In this document: positions 40,088 through 48,041 of the stretch, in pieces
How the letters are laid out: every line of letters starts with the position of its first letter
Position numbering within the stretch: position 1 is the stretch's first letter
DNA from: Mediannikoviicoccus vaginalis
GTDB taxonomy: Bacteria; Bacillota; Clostridia; Tissierellales; Peptoniphilaceae
Assembly (NCBI RefSeq): GCF_928097925.1
Contig: NZ_CAKMRI010000001.1
Location: 310,001 to 374,000 of the forward strand
DNA length: 64,000 nucleotides
Direction: 5' to 3'
Translations under genes and position numbers: made by a program
The notes under the pieces: generated by a model
What the model was told of the DNA's origin: nothing
Databases searched by the model: none
Seen by the model: only the letters and a program-made list of their open reading frames with translations

Positions 40088-40744
40088 ATGTTAGAATTTA
40101 ATTATGATAATCTTAAAAATACATTCATAGATAAAAAAAACAAATATTATCAAGCTCTTGGAGAAAAGAAATCTATTGAAAATAATTTAGAAAGATTAAA
40201 AGATAATCTTAAAAAATTAAATGAAGAATCAGAAGACCTGATACTTGTGGATACACTTTTAAAAGAAACTGCAGATTTTTCACGTCTACAATCATCGAAA
40301 GAGATAGAAGCAATCGTAACCACATGTTTAGATTTAGTATTTAATTCAAAAATGGAGTTTAAAATTGAGTTAAGTCAACTTAGAGGAAAAAATTCTGCGG
40401 AGTTTTTTATAATTGAAATGGATGAAGATAAAAAATATACTTACAAAATAGAGGATACAAGAGGTGGGGGAGTGATAGATATACTTTCACTTGCACTTAG
40501 AATTGCATTTATATTAAAAATTCATCCTTCAATAGAGGGCCCAATTGTCCTTGATGAACCTGCAAAACATGTTAGTGATGACTATGTCTTCAATATAGCA
40601 GATTTTATTAAAAAGATATCTGAGGAATTTGGAAAGCAAATAATTATAATTTCTCATAACGAACATCTTGCCTCTATAGGAGATAAAAGTTATAAAATAC
40701 ACAAAGAAAACCTAAGTTCTATAGTAGATGAACTTCAAATGTAA
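40088..40744 (+). CDS. C-terminal half of an SbcC/Rad50-like ATPase
   Basis: Residues 1-65 are coiled coil. The rest is an ABC C-lobe with the signature-like DTRGGGVIDILSLALR (123-138), Walker B PIVLDEP (152-158) and the H-loop IIISHNEH (186-192). Walker A is absent and is supplied by the gene at 38532-39839. The GGGVxD..S.ALR form of the signature differs from the LSGGE of canonical SbcC and recalls RecF/SMC-like and phage repair ATPases. It lies in the same frame as the preceding small gene, with only a TAA between. AGAGG lies before the ATG. Confidence 0.85.
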   Translation: MLEFNYDNLKNTFIDKKNKYYQALGEKKSIENNLERLKDNLKKLNEESEDLILVDTLLKETADFSRLQSSKEIEAIVTTCLDLVFNSKMEFKIELSQLRGKNSAEFFIIEMDEDKKYTYKIEDTRGGGVIDILSLALRIAFILKIHPSIEGPIVLDEPAKHVSDDYVFNIADFIKKISEEFGKQIIIISHNEHLASIGDKSYKIHKENLSSIVDELQM

Positions 40745-40748
40745 CAAC

Positions 40749-40777
40749 TTGACTTTTAGTCGTGAAAACCTTATAAT
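40749..40777 (+). promoter_or_regulatory. Sigma-A promoter of rny
   Basis: TTGACT (40749-40754) and a perfect TATAAT (40772-40777) are spaced by exactly 17 bases, starting four bases after the split-SbcC cassette ends. Confidence 0.9.
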
Positions 40778-40851
40778 TTATTTATATGTGTGATTATTAA
40801 ATGTAATTATTCATATAAGAATCTTGAAAATTTAATAGAGGGGGCTTGTCA

Positions 40852-42396
40852 ATGGACAATAATATTATTACTATAATTGCAAGTTTGATAACCCTTGTAA
40901 TCGGCTTGGCAGTCGGTTTTTTAATCAGGAAAAACATCGCTGAAAAACAAATTGGTTCAGCAGAGGCTCATGCAGCTCAAATTATTAATGATGCTGGAAG
41001 AGAAGCTGAAACAACTAAAAAAGCGATGCTTTTGGAAGCTAAAGATGAGATATTTAAATTAAGAACCGATCAGGAAAATGAAAATCGAGAAAGAAGATTG
41101 GAAATTCAAAAATCTGAAAAAAGAATTCTTCAAAAAGAAGAAAACTTAGAAAAAAAGAGTGAAAAGTTAGACTCAAAAATTCAAAAACTTGACTCAGATT
41201 TAAAAGATGTTGAAGAAAAGAATAAAGAAGTACAACAACTTTTAGAAAAGCAAAATACTGAATTAGAGAGAATAGCTGGTCTTACTGAAGAAGAAGCTAA
41301 AGAAATTCTTCTTTCAGATTTGAAAGAAAAAGTAACACATGAACAAGCAATGATTATTAAGGAATTGGAAGCAGAAACGAGAGATAAGGCTGATGATATC
41401 GCTAGAGATTTAGTAACAGCATCTATACAAAGATATGCAGCAGACTTTGTAGCGGAATCTACAGTTTCGGTTGTTTCACTGCCTAATGATGAAATGAAGG
41501 GTAGGATTATTGGTAGAGAAGGTAGAAATATAAAGGCCTTCGAAACTCTTACAGGTGTTGATTTGATTATTGATGATACTCCTGAAGCAGTTGTATTATC
41601 CGCTTTTAATCCAGTTAGACGTGAAGTGGCTAGAATAACATTAGAAAAGCTAATAATGGACGGTAGAATTCATCCTACAAGGATTGAAGATCTTTTTGAG
41701 AAATCAACTCAAGAAGTTGAACAAGCTATTAAGAAACACGGTGAAGAAGCATGTTACGAAGTTGGACTTCATGGAATTCATCCAGAGCTAGTAAAACTTT
41801 TAGGTAAGTTGAATTACAGAACAAGTTATGGACAAAATGTACTTAAACACTCTGTAGAAGTTGCTCAAATAGCAGGAATGTTAGCACAGGAAGTTGGAGC
41901 AGATGTAAGACTTGCTAAAAGAGGTGGCCTAATGCATGACTTAGGAAAAGCAATAGATCATGAAATTGAAGGACCACATGTTCAACTAGGCGTTCAAGCG
42001 GCAAAAAGATACAAAGAAAGAGCTGAAGTTATTAACTGTATAGAATCGCATCATGGTGATGTGGAACCAACTTGTATTGAAGCTGTTTTAGTACAAGCAG
42101 CAGATGCTATTTCTGCAGCTAGACCTGGAGCTAGAAGAGAGGCTCTTGAATCTTATATTCAAAGACTTGAAAATCTAGAAGCAATAGCAAATTCTTTTGA
42201 AAGTGTTGAAAGTTCTTTTGCTATTCAAGCTGGAAGAGAGCTTAGAATTATGGTAAAACCAGAAAAGATTTCAGAAGACGAGATGATTTTACTTGCAAGG
42301 GACGTAGCTTCAAGAATAGAAAGCGAGCTAGAATATCCTGGACAAATAAAAGTAAATGTTGTTAGAGAAATCAGAGCAATAGATTACGCAAAATAA
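40852..42396 (+). CDS. rny: Ribonuclease Y
   Basis: RNase Y is the membrane-bound endoribonuclease that starts mRNA decay in many Firmicutes. An N-terminal membrane helix ([20 protein letters not shown]) is followed by a long coiled coil (about 30-170), a KH domain ([20 protein letters not shown]) and an HD domain with [12 protein letters not shown]. The length is 514 residues. The ATG at 40852 follows AGAGGGGG; the in-frame TTG at 40846 is rejected. recA and rny are often close neighbours; here the SbcCD-like cassette lies between them. Confidence 0.97.
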   Translation: MDNNIITIIASLITLVIGLAVGFLIRKNIAEKQIGSAEAHAAQIINDAGREAETTKKAMLLEAKDEIFKLRTDQENENRERRLEIQKSEKRILQKEENLEKKSEKLDSKIQKLDSDLKDVEEKNKEVQQLLEKQNTELERIAGLTEEEAKEILLSDLKEKVTHEQAMIIKELEAETRDKADDIARDLVTASIQRYAADFVAESTVSVVSLPNDEMKGRIIGREGRNIKAFETLTGVDLIIDDTPEAVVLSAFNPVRREVARITLEKLIMDGRIHPTRIEDLFEKSTQEVEQAIKKHGEEACYEVGLHGIHPELVKLLGKLNYRTSYGQNVLKHSVEVAQIAGMLAQEVGADVRLAKRGGLMHDLGKAIDHEIEGPHVQLGVQAAKRYKERAEVINCIESHHGDVEPTCIEAVLVQAADAISAARPGARREALESYIQRLENLEAIANSFESVESSFAIQAGRELRIMVKPEKISEDEMILLARDVASRIESELEYPGQIKVNVVREIRAIDYAK

Positions 42397-42403
42397 TATA
42401 ATA

Positions 42404-42436
42404 AACAAATTCTACTTCTGTAGGATTTGTTTTTTT
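42404..42436 (+). terminator. Terminator of rny
   Basis: AACAAATTCTAC (42404-42415) pairs with GTAGGATTTGTT (42420-42431), with one G-U pair and loop TTCT, then a T-run. Confidence 0.9.
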
Positions 42437-42460
42437 ATGGTAATATTAATTGGAGGAACT

Positions 42461-43279
42461 ATGTTTGATTTACATATTCACAGTACTTATTCCGATGGAA
42501 AACTAGATCCAGAAAGTATAATAATTAACTTAAAAGAACAAAAAATTCAAGGATTTTCTATAACTGATCACGACTGTATAGCTGGTCTAGAAGAAGCAGC
42601 AACCATTTCAAAGATGTGTAATATTAAATTTATACCTGGCATTGAATTTGGTGTGTCTTATAATGGTAGAGAAATACATATTTTAGGATATTTTATAGAC
42701 TATAAGAACGAAAAGTTGAATGATTTTGTAATTAAATTACAAGAGAATAGAAAAGTGCGAATTAGTAATACTTTAATAAGATTAAATGAACTTGGTGTTA
42801 AAATTAACGAAAGTAGTTTAAATATATATAAAGGTAGCGATTTTATTTCAAGATCACATATAGCAATGTACTTGGTTGATAATAATTATGTTAAAAGCAT
42901 TAATGAAGCTTTTGAAAAATATCTTGGTGAAAGTGGATCTGCATATATTGAAAAAAACGAAGTGGAACTTAAAGATGTTTTAGATATTATAAAAATTTCA
43001 TCAGGCGTATCAATACTTGCTCATCCATTTAAAATGAAGGAAAAGGAAATTATAGATATTATAAATTCAGGAATTGATGGAATTGAAGTTATTAATTCCA
43101 AACATAGTAGAGATACAATAATTAACTTAATGAAAATAGTAGATAAATATAATTTAATTCCAACTGCAGGTAGTGATTGTCACGGAAGATTATATGATGA
43201 AAATTATTTAATGGGAAAGTTCTTAAGTCCAAACTCATCAATAAAAAGGCTTGAGAGTCTACACAATTTAAGAAAGTAG
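42461..43279 (+). CDS. PHP-domain phosphoesterase
   Basis: The trinuclear-metal PHP fold is clear: DLHIHSTYSDG at the start, ITDHD near 36, PGIEF, then ILAHPF and GSDCHG toward the end. This arrangement matches the YciV/RNase AM group, which degrades short RNA or 3',5'-bisphosphonucleotides from the 5' end. The ATG at 42461 follows TTGGAGGAACT; the upstream in-frame ATG at 42437 has no ribosome site. The length is 272 residues. The substrate is inferred from the family only. Confidence 0.85.
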   Translation: MFDLHIHSTYSDGKLDPESIIINLKEQKIQGFSITDHDCIAGLEEAATISKMCNIKFIPGIEFGVSYNGREIHILGYFIDYKNEKLNDFVIKLQENRKVRISNTLIRLNELGVKINESSLNIYKGSDFISRSHIAMYLVDNNYVKSINEAFEKYLGESGSAYIEKNEVELKDVLDIIKISSGVSILAHPFKMKEKEIIDIINSGIDGIEVINSKHSRDTIINLMKIVDKYNLIPTAGSDCHGRLYDENYLMGKFLSPNSSIKRLESLHNLRK

Positions 43280-43286
43280 GTATAAA

Positions 43287-44480
43287 ATGTATAACATTAA
43301 AGCAGCAGAAGTAAAGCCATCTATTACTTTAGAACTATCAGCCAAGGCTAAAAAGTTAAAGTCAGATGGAAAGCAAATAATAAATTTAACAGTTGGAGAA
43401 CCTAATTTTAATACTCCTGATTATATTGTAAAAGGTGCTTTAGAGGGAATTGAAAAAGGATTTACAAAATACACACAAACTTCTGGAATTATAGAATTAA
43501 AGGAAGAAATTGTTAAAAAGTTAAAGAGCTTTAATAATATTAAATATAATAGCTCCAATATTTTAGTATCAACAGGAGCTAAACAATGCCTGTTCAACGC
43601 TATATTTTCAATTATAAATGATGGAGATGAAGTTATTATACCAAGTCCTTACTGGGTTAGTTATACTGAAATGGTAAGACTTTCAGGTGGAAAATCAGTT
43701 ATTGTTGATACATCAAAGGAAAATGAATTTAAGATAGATGTTAAATCTCTTGATGAAAAATTAACAAACAAAACGAAGATATTAATTTTAAATAATCCAA
43801 ATAATCCTACTGGTTCAGTTTATAATGAGTCTGAACTTAAGGAAATTGGAAATTGGGCTGTAAAAAATAATGTAATTATAATTGCAGATGAAATATATGA
43901 AAGACTTACTTATGATACCAAACATGTTAGTATTGCATCATTAAGTGAAGAAATTAAAAATAATACCATAACAATTAGTGGATTTTCAAAAACATATTCA
44001 ATGACTGGCTGGAGACTTGGTTATTGCGCTGCACATGAAGATATTATAAAGATAATGAATGCGGTCCAAAGTCATACTACAGCATGTGCAAACTCTATTG
44101 CACAATACGCTGGATACGTAGCACTTAGAGACGAATCAAAATATAATGGCATAACAAATATGATTGATGAATTTAATAACCGCCGTAAAAAAGCTATTGA
44201 TTATATTTCAAAAAATTCAAATCTTACTATTAACTCACCAAAGGGAGCTTTTTATATCTTTATCGATATCGAATCTCTAATAGGTAAATCCTTTAATGGA
44301 AAAATTTTAAACAGTTCAATAGATATTTCTGAAGTATTACTTGATGAATTTAATATTGCAGTTGTTCCAGGAATAGGTTTTGGAAATGATGATTATATAA
44401 GAATTTCATATGCAGCAGATGAAGAACTAATTATTGAAGGCATTAAAAGGATTATAGAATTAGAAAAATTAGCAAAATAG
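43287..44480 (+). CDS. Class I pyridoxal-phosphate aminotransferase, aspartate aminotransferase-like
   Basis: This fold-type I enzyme is of the AspC group. Substrate loop NLTVGEPNFNTP, PLP-ring segment NNPNNPTGSVY, cofactor-linked Lys in SGFSKTYSMTGWRLGY and carboxylate-binding Arg near the C-terminus (YIRISYA) are all present. The 397-residue length is typical. The amino donor (Asp or an aromatic acid) cannot be read from sequence alone. It lies 7 bases after the PHP gene. Confidence 0.9.
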   Translation: MYNIKAAEVKPSITLELSAKAKKLKSDGKQIINLTVGEPNFNTPDYIVKGALEGIEKGFTKYTQTSGIIELKEEIVKKLKSFNNIKYNSSNILVSTGAKQCLFNAIFSIINDGDEVIIPSPYWVSYTEMVRLSGGKSVIVDTSKENEFKIDVKSLDEKLTNKTKILILNNPNNPTGSVYNESELKEIGNWAVKNNVIIIADEIYERLTYDTKHVSIASLSEEIKNNTITISGFSKTYSMTGWRLGYCAAHEDIIKIMNAVQSHTTACANSIAQYAGYVALRDESKYNGITNMIDEFNNRRKKAIDYISKNSNLTINSPKGAFYIFIDIESLIGKSFNGKILNSSIDISEVLLDEFNIAVVPGIGFGNDDYIRISYAADEELIIEGIKRIIELEKLAK

Positions 44481-44553
44481 TCTTAATAGTGGTACTTTCC
44501 TTTTAAATCCGTTTTTGATATGTTGATGAGTAATTAGTCACAAAATTATTTTA

Positions 44554-44588
44554 AAGGCCTTAGAACGCAAAATAAGGCCTTGTTTTTA
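44554..44588 (+). terminator. Terminator after the aminotransferase
   Basis: AAGGCCTTA (44554-44562) pairs perfectly with TAAGGCCTT (44573-44581), then GTTTTTATG. The 44481-44716 gap also holds the promoter and palindrome listed separately; no gene is seen in it. Confidence 0.85.
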
Positions 44589-44620
44589 TGTTTATACCTA
44601 TGATTTGAATATAAAGCTTC

Positions 44621-44649
44621 TTTACATATTCTGATTTATGCTGTATAAT
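44621..44649 (+). promoter_or_regulatory. Sigma-A promoter of the tyrosine recombinase gene
   Basis: TTTACA (44621-44626) and a perfect TATAAT (44644-44649) are spaced by exactly 17 bases. Confidence 0.85.
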
Positions 44650-44662
44650 AAATTTAATGAAC

Positions 44663-44692
44663 TTTGTCACAAAACTATTATTTTGCGACAAA
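44663..44692 (+). repeat. 12-6-12 imperfect palindrome upstream of the tyrosine recombinase gene
   Basis: TTTGTCACAAAA (44663-44674) and TTTTGCGACAAA (44681-44692) are inverted repeats with 11 of 12 matches around the 6-base spacer CTATTA. The element begins about where transcription should start and ends 24 bases before the recombinase ATG. It could be an operator, an RNA leader hairpin, or a recombinase core site, since XerCD-type sites have two 11-12-base arms around about six bases. A related GTCACAAAA-TTATTTT copy lies at 44537-44552. Confidence 0.6.
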
Positions 44693-44716
44693 ATAAAAAA
44701 ATTAAAAAGGTGACTT

Positions 44717-45670
44717 ATGAAAGACTACCCTCTTATACTAATAGACTTTTTAGACTATATAGAAACAATTAAAGGACATTCCCCCTCCACAACTAAGGAG
44801 TATGGATATAGTATTTCTTGTTTCTTAAAGTACATTATATATCGATTCAATATGGAAAAATATAAAAAAGAAGAAATTGTTGGAATTAATATAAAAGATT
44901 TTCCTGAAGATTATTTGGATAAAATTGAGCTAGCGGATTTACATTCATATCTTGCTTACACAGATAGATATAAAAATCACTCCACTACTACTAGAGCAAG
45001 AACTGCTTCTAGCCTTAGAACTTTTTTCGACTATTTATATAAAATTCGAAAGATGATTTCAAACGATCCTGCTCATAATTTGGAAACTCCAAAAATAGAA
45101 AAGAAAAATCCCATTTATTTAACTTTAGATGAAGCAAAGAGATTAATAAACGCTGTAAAAATTGTTGAAGATGAATTTGTACAAAAACGAGATCTTGCAA
45201 TAATACTCTTATTTTTAAACTGTGGTCTTAGACTTAATGAACTTACAAATATAAAGATTTCTGATTTTAAAGAAGACACAATAAATGTAACTGGAAAAGG
45301 AAATAAAGAAAGGACTATCTATTTAAATAATGTATGTAACAAAGCAATAGATGACTATTTAAAAATTAGACCTGATATAGAAGACCCTTACCTCTTTATC
45401 AGTAATAGAAACTCTAAAATAAGCAATCGTACAGTACAAAGAAGAGTTGATTTCTATTTAGAAGAAGCTGGATTAGATACAAATGTATTTTCCGTCCATA
45501 AATTGAGACATACTGCAGCTACTTTGATGTATAAGTATGGAGATGTGGACATATTGCTTTTAAAGGAGATTTTAGGCCACGAAAATGTATCTACAACTCA
45601 AATATACACTCATGTAGATAATGAAGGGCTTAGAGATGCAATTTCTAAAAATCCATTAAATGAATTATAG
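44717..45670 (+). CDS. Tyrosine recombinase, XerC/XerD-like
   Basis: A SAM-like N-terminal core-binding domain (1-120) is followed by the catalytic domain with all active-site residues: Arg172 in NCGLRLNEL, Lys194 in TGKGNKER, His261 and Arg264 in HKLRHTAA, His288 in LGHENVST and nucleophile Tyr297. The 317-residue length is that of Xer proteins, and the LexA-adjacent, non-mobile context favours a chromosomal dimer-resolution type over a phage integrase. No dif consensus was recognised. GGTGAC lies before the ATG. Confidence 0.9.
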   Translation: MKDYPLILIDFLDYIETIKGHSPSTTKEYGYSISCFLKYIIYRFNMEKYKKEEIVGINIKDFPEDYLDKIELADLHSYLAYTDRYKNHSTTTRARTASSLRTFFDYLYKIRKMISNDPAHNLETPKIEKKNPIYLTLDEAKRLINAVKIVEDEFVQKRDLAIILLFLNCGLRLNELTNIKISDFKEDTINVTGKGNKERTIYLNNVCNKAIDDYLKIRPDIEDPYLFISNRNSKISNRTVQRRVDFYLEEAGLDTNVFSVHKLRHTAATLMYKYGDVDILLLKEILGHENVSTTQIYTHVDNEGLRDAISKNPLNEL

Positions 45671-45697
45671 CGATCCCTATTTAGGTATCGCTATAAT
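45664..45697. terminator. Bidirectional terminator between the recombinase and yneA-like genes
   Basis: A stem of 14 pairs with one mismatch is formed by 45664-45677 and 45684-45697 around loop TATTTA. The recombinase stop lies in the left arm, and the stop of the convergent yneA-like gene runs from the arm into the loop. Confidence 0.85.
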
Positions 45698-45970
45698 TTG
45701 TCCAGGATATATTTTAGAATCCTTTAAGTTATTTATTTCTATTATTTCATCTACAAAATTTCTTATATCTCCTTTATAATCCGATTCTTTTGCTATATCC
45801 CAAACTGTTTCATTGCTTCTAACTGTATATGACATATACTCAATCTTTGATTCATGCCCTTTTGACAATGTATAATTAAATGCAAGTGCTACTATTGTAA
45901 TTAGTGTCAATATAATAATACTCATGCTTACATAAAATCTAAATTTATTTACTATTCTATACTTTTTCAT
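45677..45970 (-). CDS. yneA: YneA-like LysM membrane protein, SOS cell-division inhibitor candidate
   Basis: This 97-residue protein has a basic N-terminus, one membrane helix (residues 14-32) and an extracellular LysM domain (YTVRSNETVWDIAKES to IYPGQIIAIPK). In Bacillus, YneA has the same layout, lies divergent from lexA and blocks division during the SOS response. The identical arrangement here supports that role. GGAGG precedes the ATG at 45970. The sequence is too short to separate it firmly from other LysM proteins; the context decides. Confidence 0.8.
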   Translation of the reverse strand: MKKYRIVNKFRFYVSMSIIILTLITIVALAFNYTLSKGHESKIEYMSYTVRSNETVWDIAKESDYKGDIRNFVDEIIEINNLKDSKIYPGQIIAIPK

Positions 45971-45979
45971 AACGTCCTC

Positions 45980-46022
45980 CGTTCATATGTTCGTTAAATA
46001 TATGATATCGAACATTTGAACG
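45980..46022 (-). promoter_or_regulatory. Paired 14-base inverted elements in the yneA promoter
   Basis: CGTTCATATGTTCG (45980-45993) and CGAACATTTGAACG (46009-46022) are inverted copies of each other with 13 of 14 matches, 15 bases apart. One lies between the yneA -35 and -10 boxes, the other just downstream and next to the ribosome site. They contain LexA-type CGAAC/GTTCG half-sites, but each element reads GAAC-N4-GAAC rather than the usual GAAC-N4-GTTC. LexA is the likely binder. Confidence 0.6.
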
Positions 46023-46030
46023 ATTGTCAA
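46002..46030 (-). promoter_or_regulatory. Sigma-A promoter of the yneA-like gene
   Basis: Read on the minus strand, a consensus TTGACA (complement of 46025-46030) is followed after 17 bases by TATCAT (complement of 46002-46007), about 32 bases before the start codon. Confidence 0.82.
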
Positions 46031-46037
46031 TACTTTT

Positions 46038-46070
46038 CGAACAAATTTTCGCAATTTAGAACTTATGTTT
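46038..46070 (+). promoter_or_regulatory. LexA boxes upstream of lexA
   Basis: CGAACAAATTTTCG (46038-46051) and GAACTTATGTTT (46059-46070) match the Gram-positive SOS box form GAAC-N4-GTTY closely. The second overlaps the lexA -35, so autorepression is expected. Confidence 0.75.
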
Positions 46071-46097
46071 GTTTACTAAACATCTATATGCTATAAT
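46069..46097 (+). promoter_or_regulatory. Sigma-A promoter of lexA
   Basis: TTGTTT (46069-46074) and a perfect TATAAT (46092-46097) are spaced by exactly 17 bases, with GAGGTG and the start codon close downstream. Confidence 0.8.
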
Positions 46098-46119
46098 TTA
46101 CTTAAATGAGGTGTTAATA

Positions 46120-46740
46120 ATGTATGAAGATTTAAATAAAAAAGAAATGATACTTCTCGAATTTTTAAAGAATTTCATAAATGAAAATGGATATCCCCCA
46201 TCATACCGAGAAATTATTGAAGATATAAAGATTATAAAATCAACGTCTACTATCAATTCATATTTAATACAGCTTGAGAAAAAGGGTTATATTAGAAGGG
46301 ATCCTACTAAGAATAGAGCTCTTGAAATAATTGATATGGATGATTATATGACTGTTGGCAAAAAAGAAACATATGATATACCTATAGTGGGTATGGTCAC
46401 AGCTGGCCAACCAATTCTTGCAATGGAAAATATTGAAGATACCTTTCCCCTACCTATTGAGTTTTCTCAAAAAGGTGAGTTATTTATACTAAATGTATCT
46501 GGAGAATCAATGATAGAAGCAGGAATTTTGGATGGAGATAAAATAATAGTAAGAAAACAAAATGTTGCAGAGAATGGAGATATAGTTGTAGCTCTTATAG
46601 AAGACTCAGCCACAGTCAAAACTTATTACAGACATAGTGATCATATTGAACTTAGGCCTGAAAACTCAAGCATGTATCCAATAATAACAAAGCAAGTTGA
46701 AATTTTGGGAAAAGTAATAGGATTGTTTAGAGAAATATAG
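46120..46740 (+). CDS. lexA: SOS repressor LexA
   Basis: LexA represses DNA-damage genes until RecA filaments induce self-cleavage. The N-terminal winged helix spans about 1-70. The cleavage site is Ala95-Gly96 in GMVTAGQP, the catalytic Ser130 is in VSGESMIEAG and the Lys167 is in ATVKTYY. The 206-residue length is normal. The frame can be extended upstream into the promoter, but GAGGTG before the ATG at 46120 fixes the start. Confidence 0.96.
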   Translation: MYEDLNKKEMILLEFLKNFINENGYPPSYREIIEDIKIIKSTSTINSYLIQLEKKGYIRRDPTKNRALEIIDMDDYMTVGKKETYDIPIVGMVTAGQPILAMENIEDTFPLPIEFSQKGELFILNVSGESMIEAGILDGDKIIVRKQNVAENGDIVVALIEDSATVKTYYRHSDHIELRPENSSMYPIITKQVEILGKVIGLFREI

Positions 46741-46769
46741 ATGGACTAATCCATCTATATTTTTATTTT
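46735..46769. terminator. Terminator between lexA and the convergent lyase gene
   Basis: ATATAGATGGA (46735-46745) pairs perfectly with TCCATCTATAT (46750-46760), followed by TTTTATTTTG on the plus strand. The right arm overlaps the last codons of the minus-strand gene. Confidence 0.85.
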
Positions 46770-48041
46770 GTTCATTTCTACAAATTTTTGTAAGACTTTC
46801 ATCAAAGCCAACTTGCATTGATAGAAGTTAAGTCCACCTTGATAGTAAGCTACAAAAGGCTCCCTAAGAGGACCATCTGCAGATATTTCTATGGAAGAAC
46901 CGTCTATAAAAGATCCTGAAGCCATTATAACCTTGTCAGTATATCCTGGCATATCCCAAGGATAAGGGGTTACAAAAGAATCTACTGCAGAAGCTTCTTG
47001 AATGCTTCTACAAAATTCAACTACTAATTCTTCATCTTCAAATTGAATTGCCTCAATTATATCGTATCTAGTTGAATTAGAGTTTGGAAAAGTTTTAAAA
47101 CCTAAACTTTCAAAAGTAGATGCAAATAACAAAGCTCCTCTAAGTGCTTCCATTGTAACTTTAGGAGCAAAATACAGTCCTTGTAGTGTTGTTCTTGTAG
47201 TACCAAATGTCAAACCAGTTTCTTTCCCGAGGCCTGGAGATGTGAGTCTTATAGCAATTCTTTCAATTAATTTATGTGTACCTACAATATAACCACCACT
47301 TAGAGCTATTCCCCCACCTGGATTTTTTATAAGAGAACCAACCGTTAAGTCAGCCCCCAATTCTGAAGGTTCTTGTACTCTTGTAAACTCTCCATAGCAG
47401 TTATCTAGCATAACTATAATGTTTTTGTCTAGAGATTTAACAAAACTTATAGCCTTTTCTATCTGCTCCAAACTAAGTGCATCTCTTAGACTATAGCCTG
47501 TAGATCTTTGTATCATTACTAGTCTTGGTTTATTTTTTATAATCTTATCTTTCACAGTGAATAAATCTATATTACCATCTTCAAGTAAATCTACTTTGTC
47601 ATATTTAACGCCAAGTTCTATAAGTGTACCTGTGTTCTCACCCTCAATACCAATAACTTGTCTTAATGTATCATATGGATCACCATTAATGGAAAGTATC
47701 GAGTCCCCTGGTAATAAACTCCCCTGTAAAGCCAATGCTAATGCATGAGTTCCAGAAGCAATATTTGGTCTAACCAATGCATCCTCAGCTTTAAATACTT
47801 TCTTGTATATATCTTCTACTTTATCTCTTCCAGGGTCTCCATATCCATAACCTGTGGTCCAGTTAAAGTCAGAAGATGAAAGTTTACTTTCCTGCATAGC
47901 GTTTAATATTTTTAAAAGATTGTATTCTTCTATTTCTTTTAGTTTATTAAATCTTTCCTGTAATCCTTCTTCAATATTGCAAACATAATAATATGTTTTT
48001 TCATCTATTCCATATACATCTTTGTAAAATTCTTTATTCAT
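46755..48041 (-). CDS. Methionine gamma-lyase family PLP protein (aluminium-resistance/YnbB type)
   Basis: This fold-type I PLP protein of 428 residues belongs to the family long annotated as aluminium-resistance protein. RPNIASGTHALALAL binds the cofactor region, and the Schiff-base Lys is probably that in VGSLIKNPGGGIALSGGYIVG. MLDNCYGEF carries the PLP-ring Asp. The family's substrate is not established; lyase activity is by analogy. It sits after miaA, overlapping by 8 bases, as ynbB lies near miaA and hfq in Bacillus. Confidence 0.88.
   Translation of the reverse strand: MNKEFYKDVYGIDEKTYYYVCNIEEGLQERFNKLKEIEEYNLLKILNAMQESKLSSSDFNWTTGYGYGDPGRDKVEDIYKKVFKAEDALVRPNIASGTHALALALQGSLLPGDSILSINGDPYDTLRQVIGIEGENTGTLIELGVKYDKVDLLEDGNIDLFTVKDKIIKNKPRLVMIQRSTGYSLRDALSLEQIEKAISFVKSLDKNIIVMLDNCYGEFTRVQEPSELGADLTVGSLIKNPGGGIALSGGYIVGTHKLIERIAIRLTSPGLGKETGLTFGTTRTTLQGLYFAPKVTMEALRGALLFASTFESLGFKTFPNSNSTRYDIIEAIQFEDEELVVEFCRSIQEASAVDSFVTPYPWDMPGYTDKVIMASGSFIDGSSIEISADGPLREPFVAYYQGGLNFYQCKLALMKVLQKFVEMNKIKI

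Noticed and set aside
44537-44692. GTCACAAAA copies as ends of a small mobile element
   Set aside because: There is no transposase, no target duplication, and the interval holds an ordinary terminator and promoter.
46069-46119. An N-terminal extension of LexA
   Set aside because: It would run through the lexA promoter and the SOS box; the ATG at 46120 has a ribosome site and gives a normal LexA.
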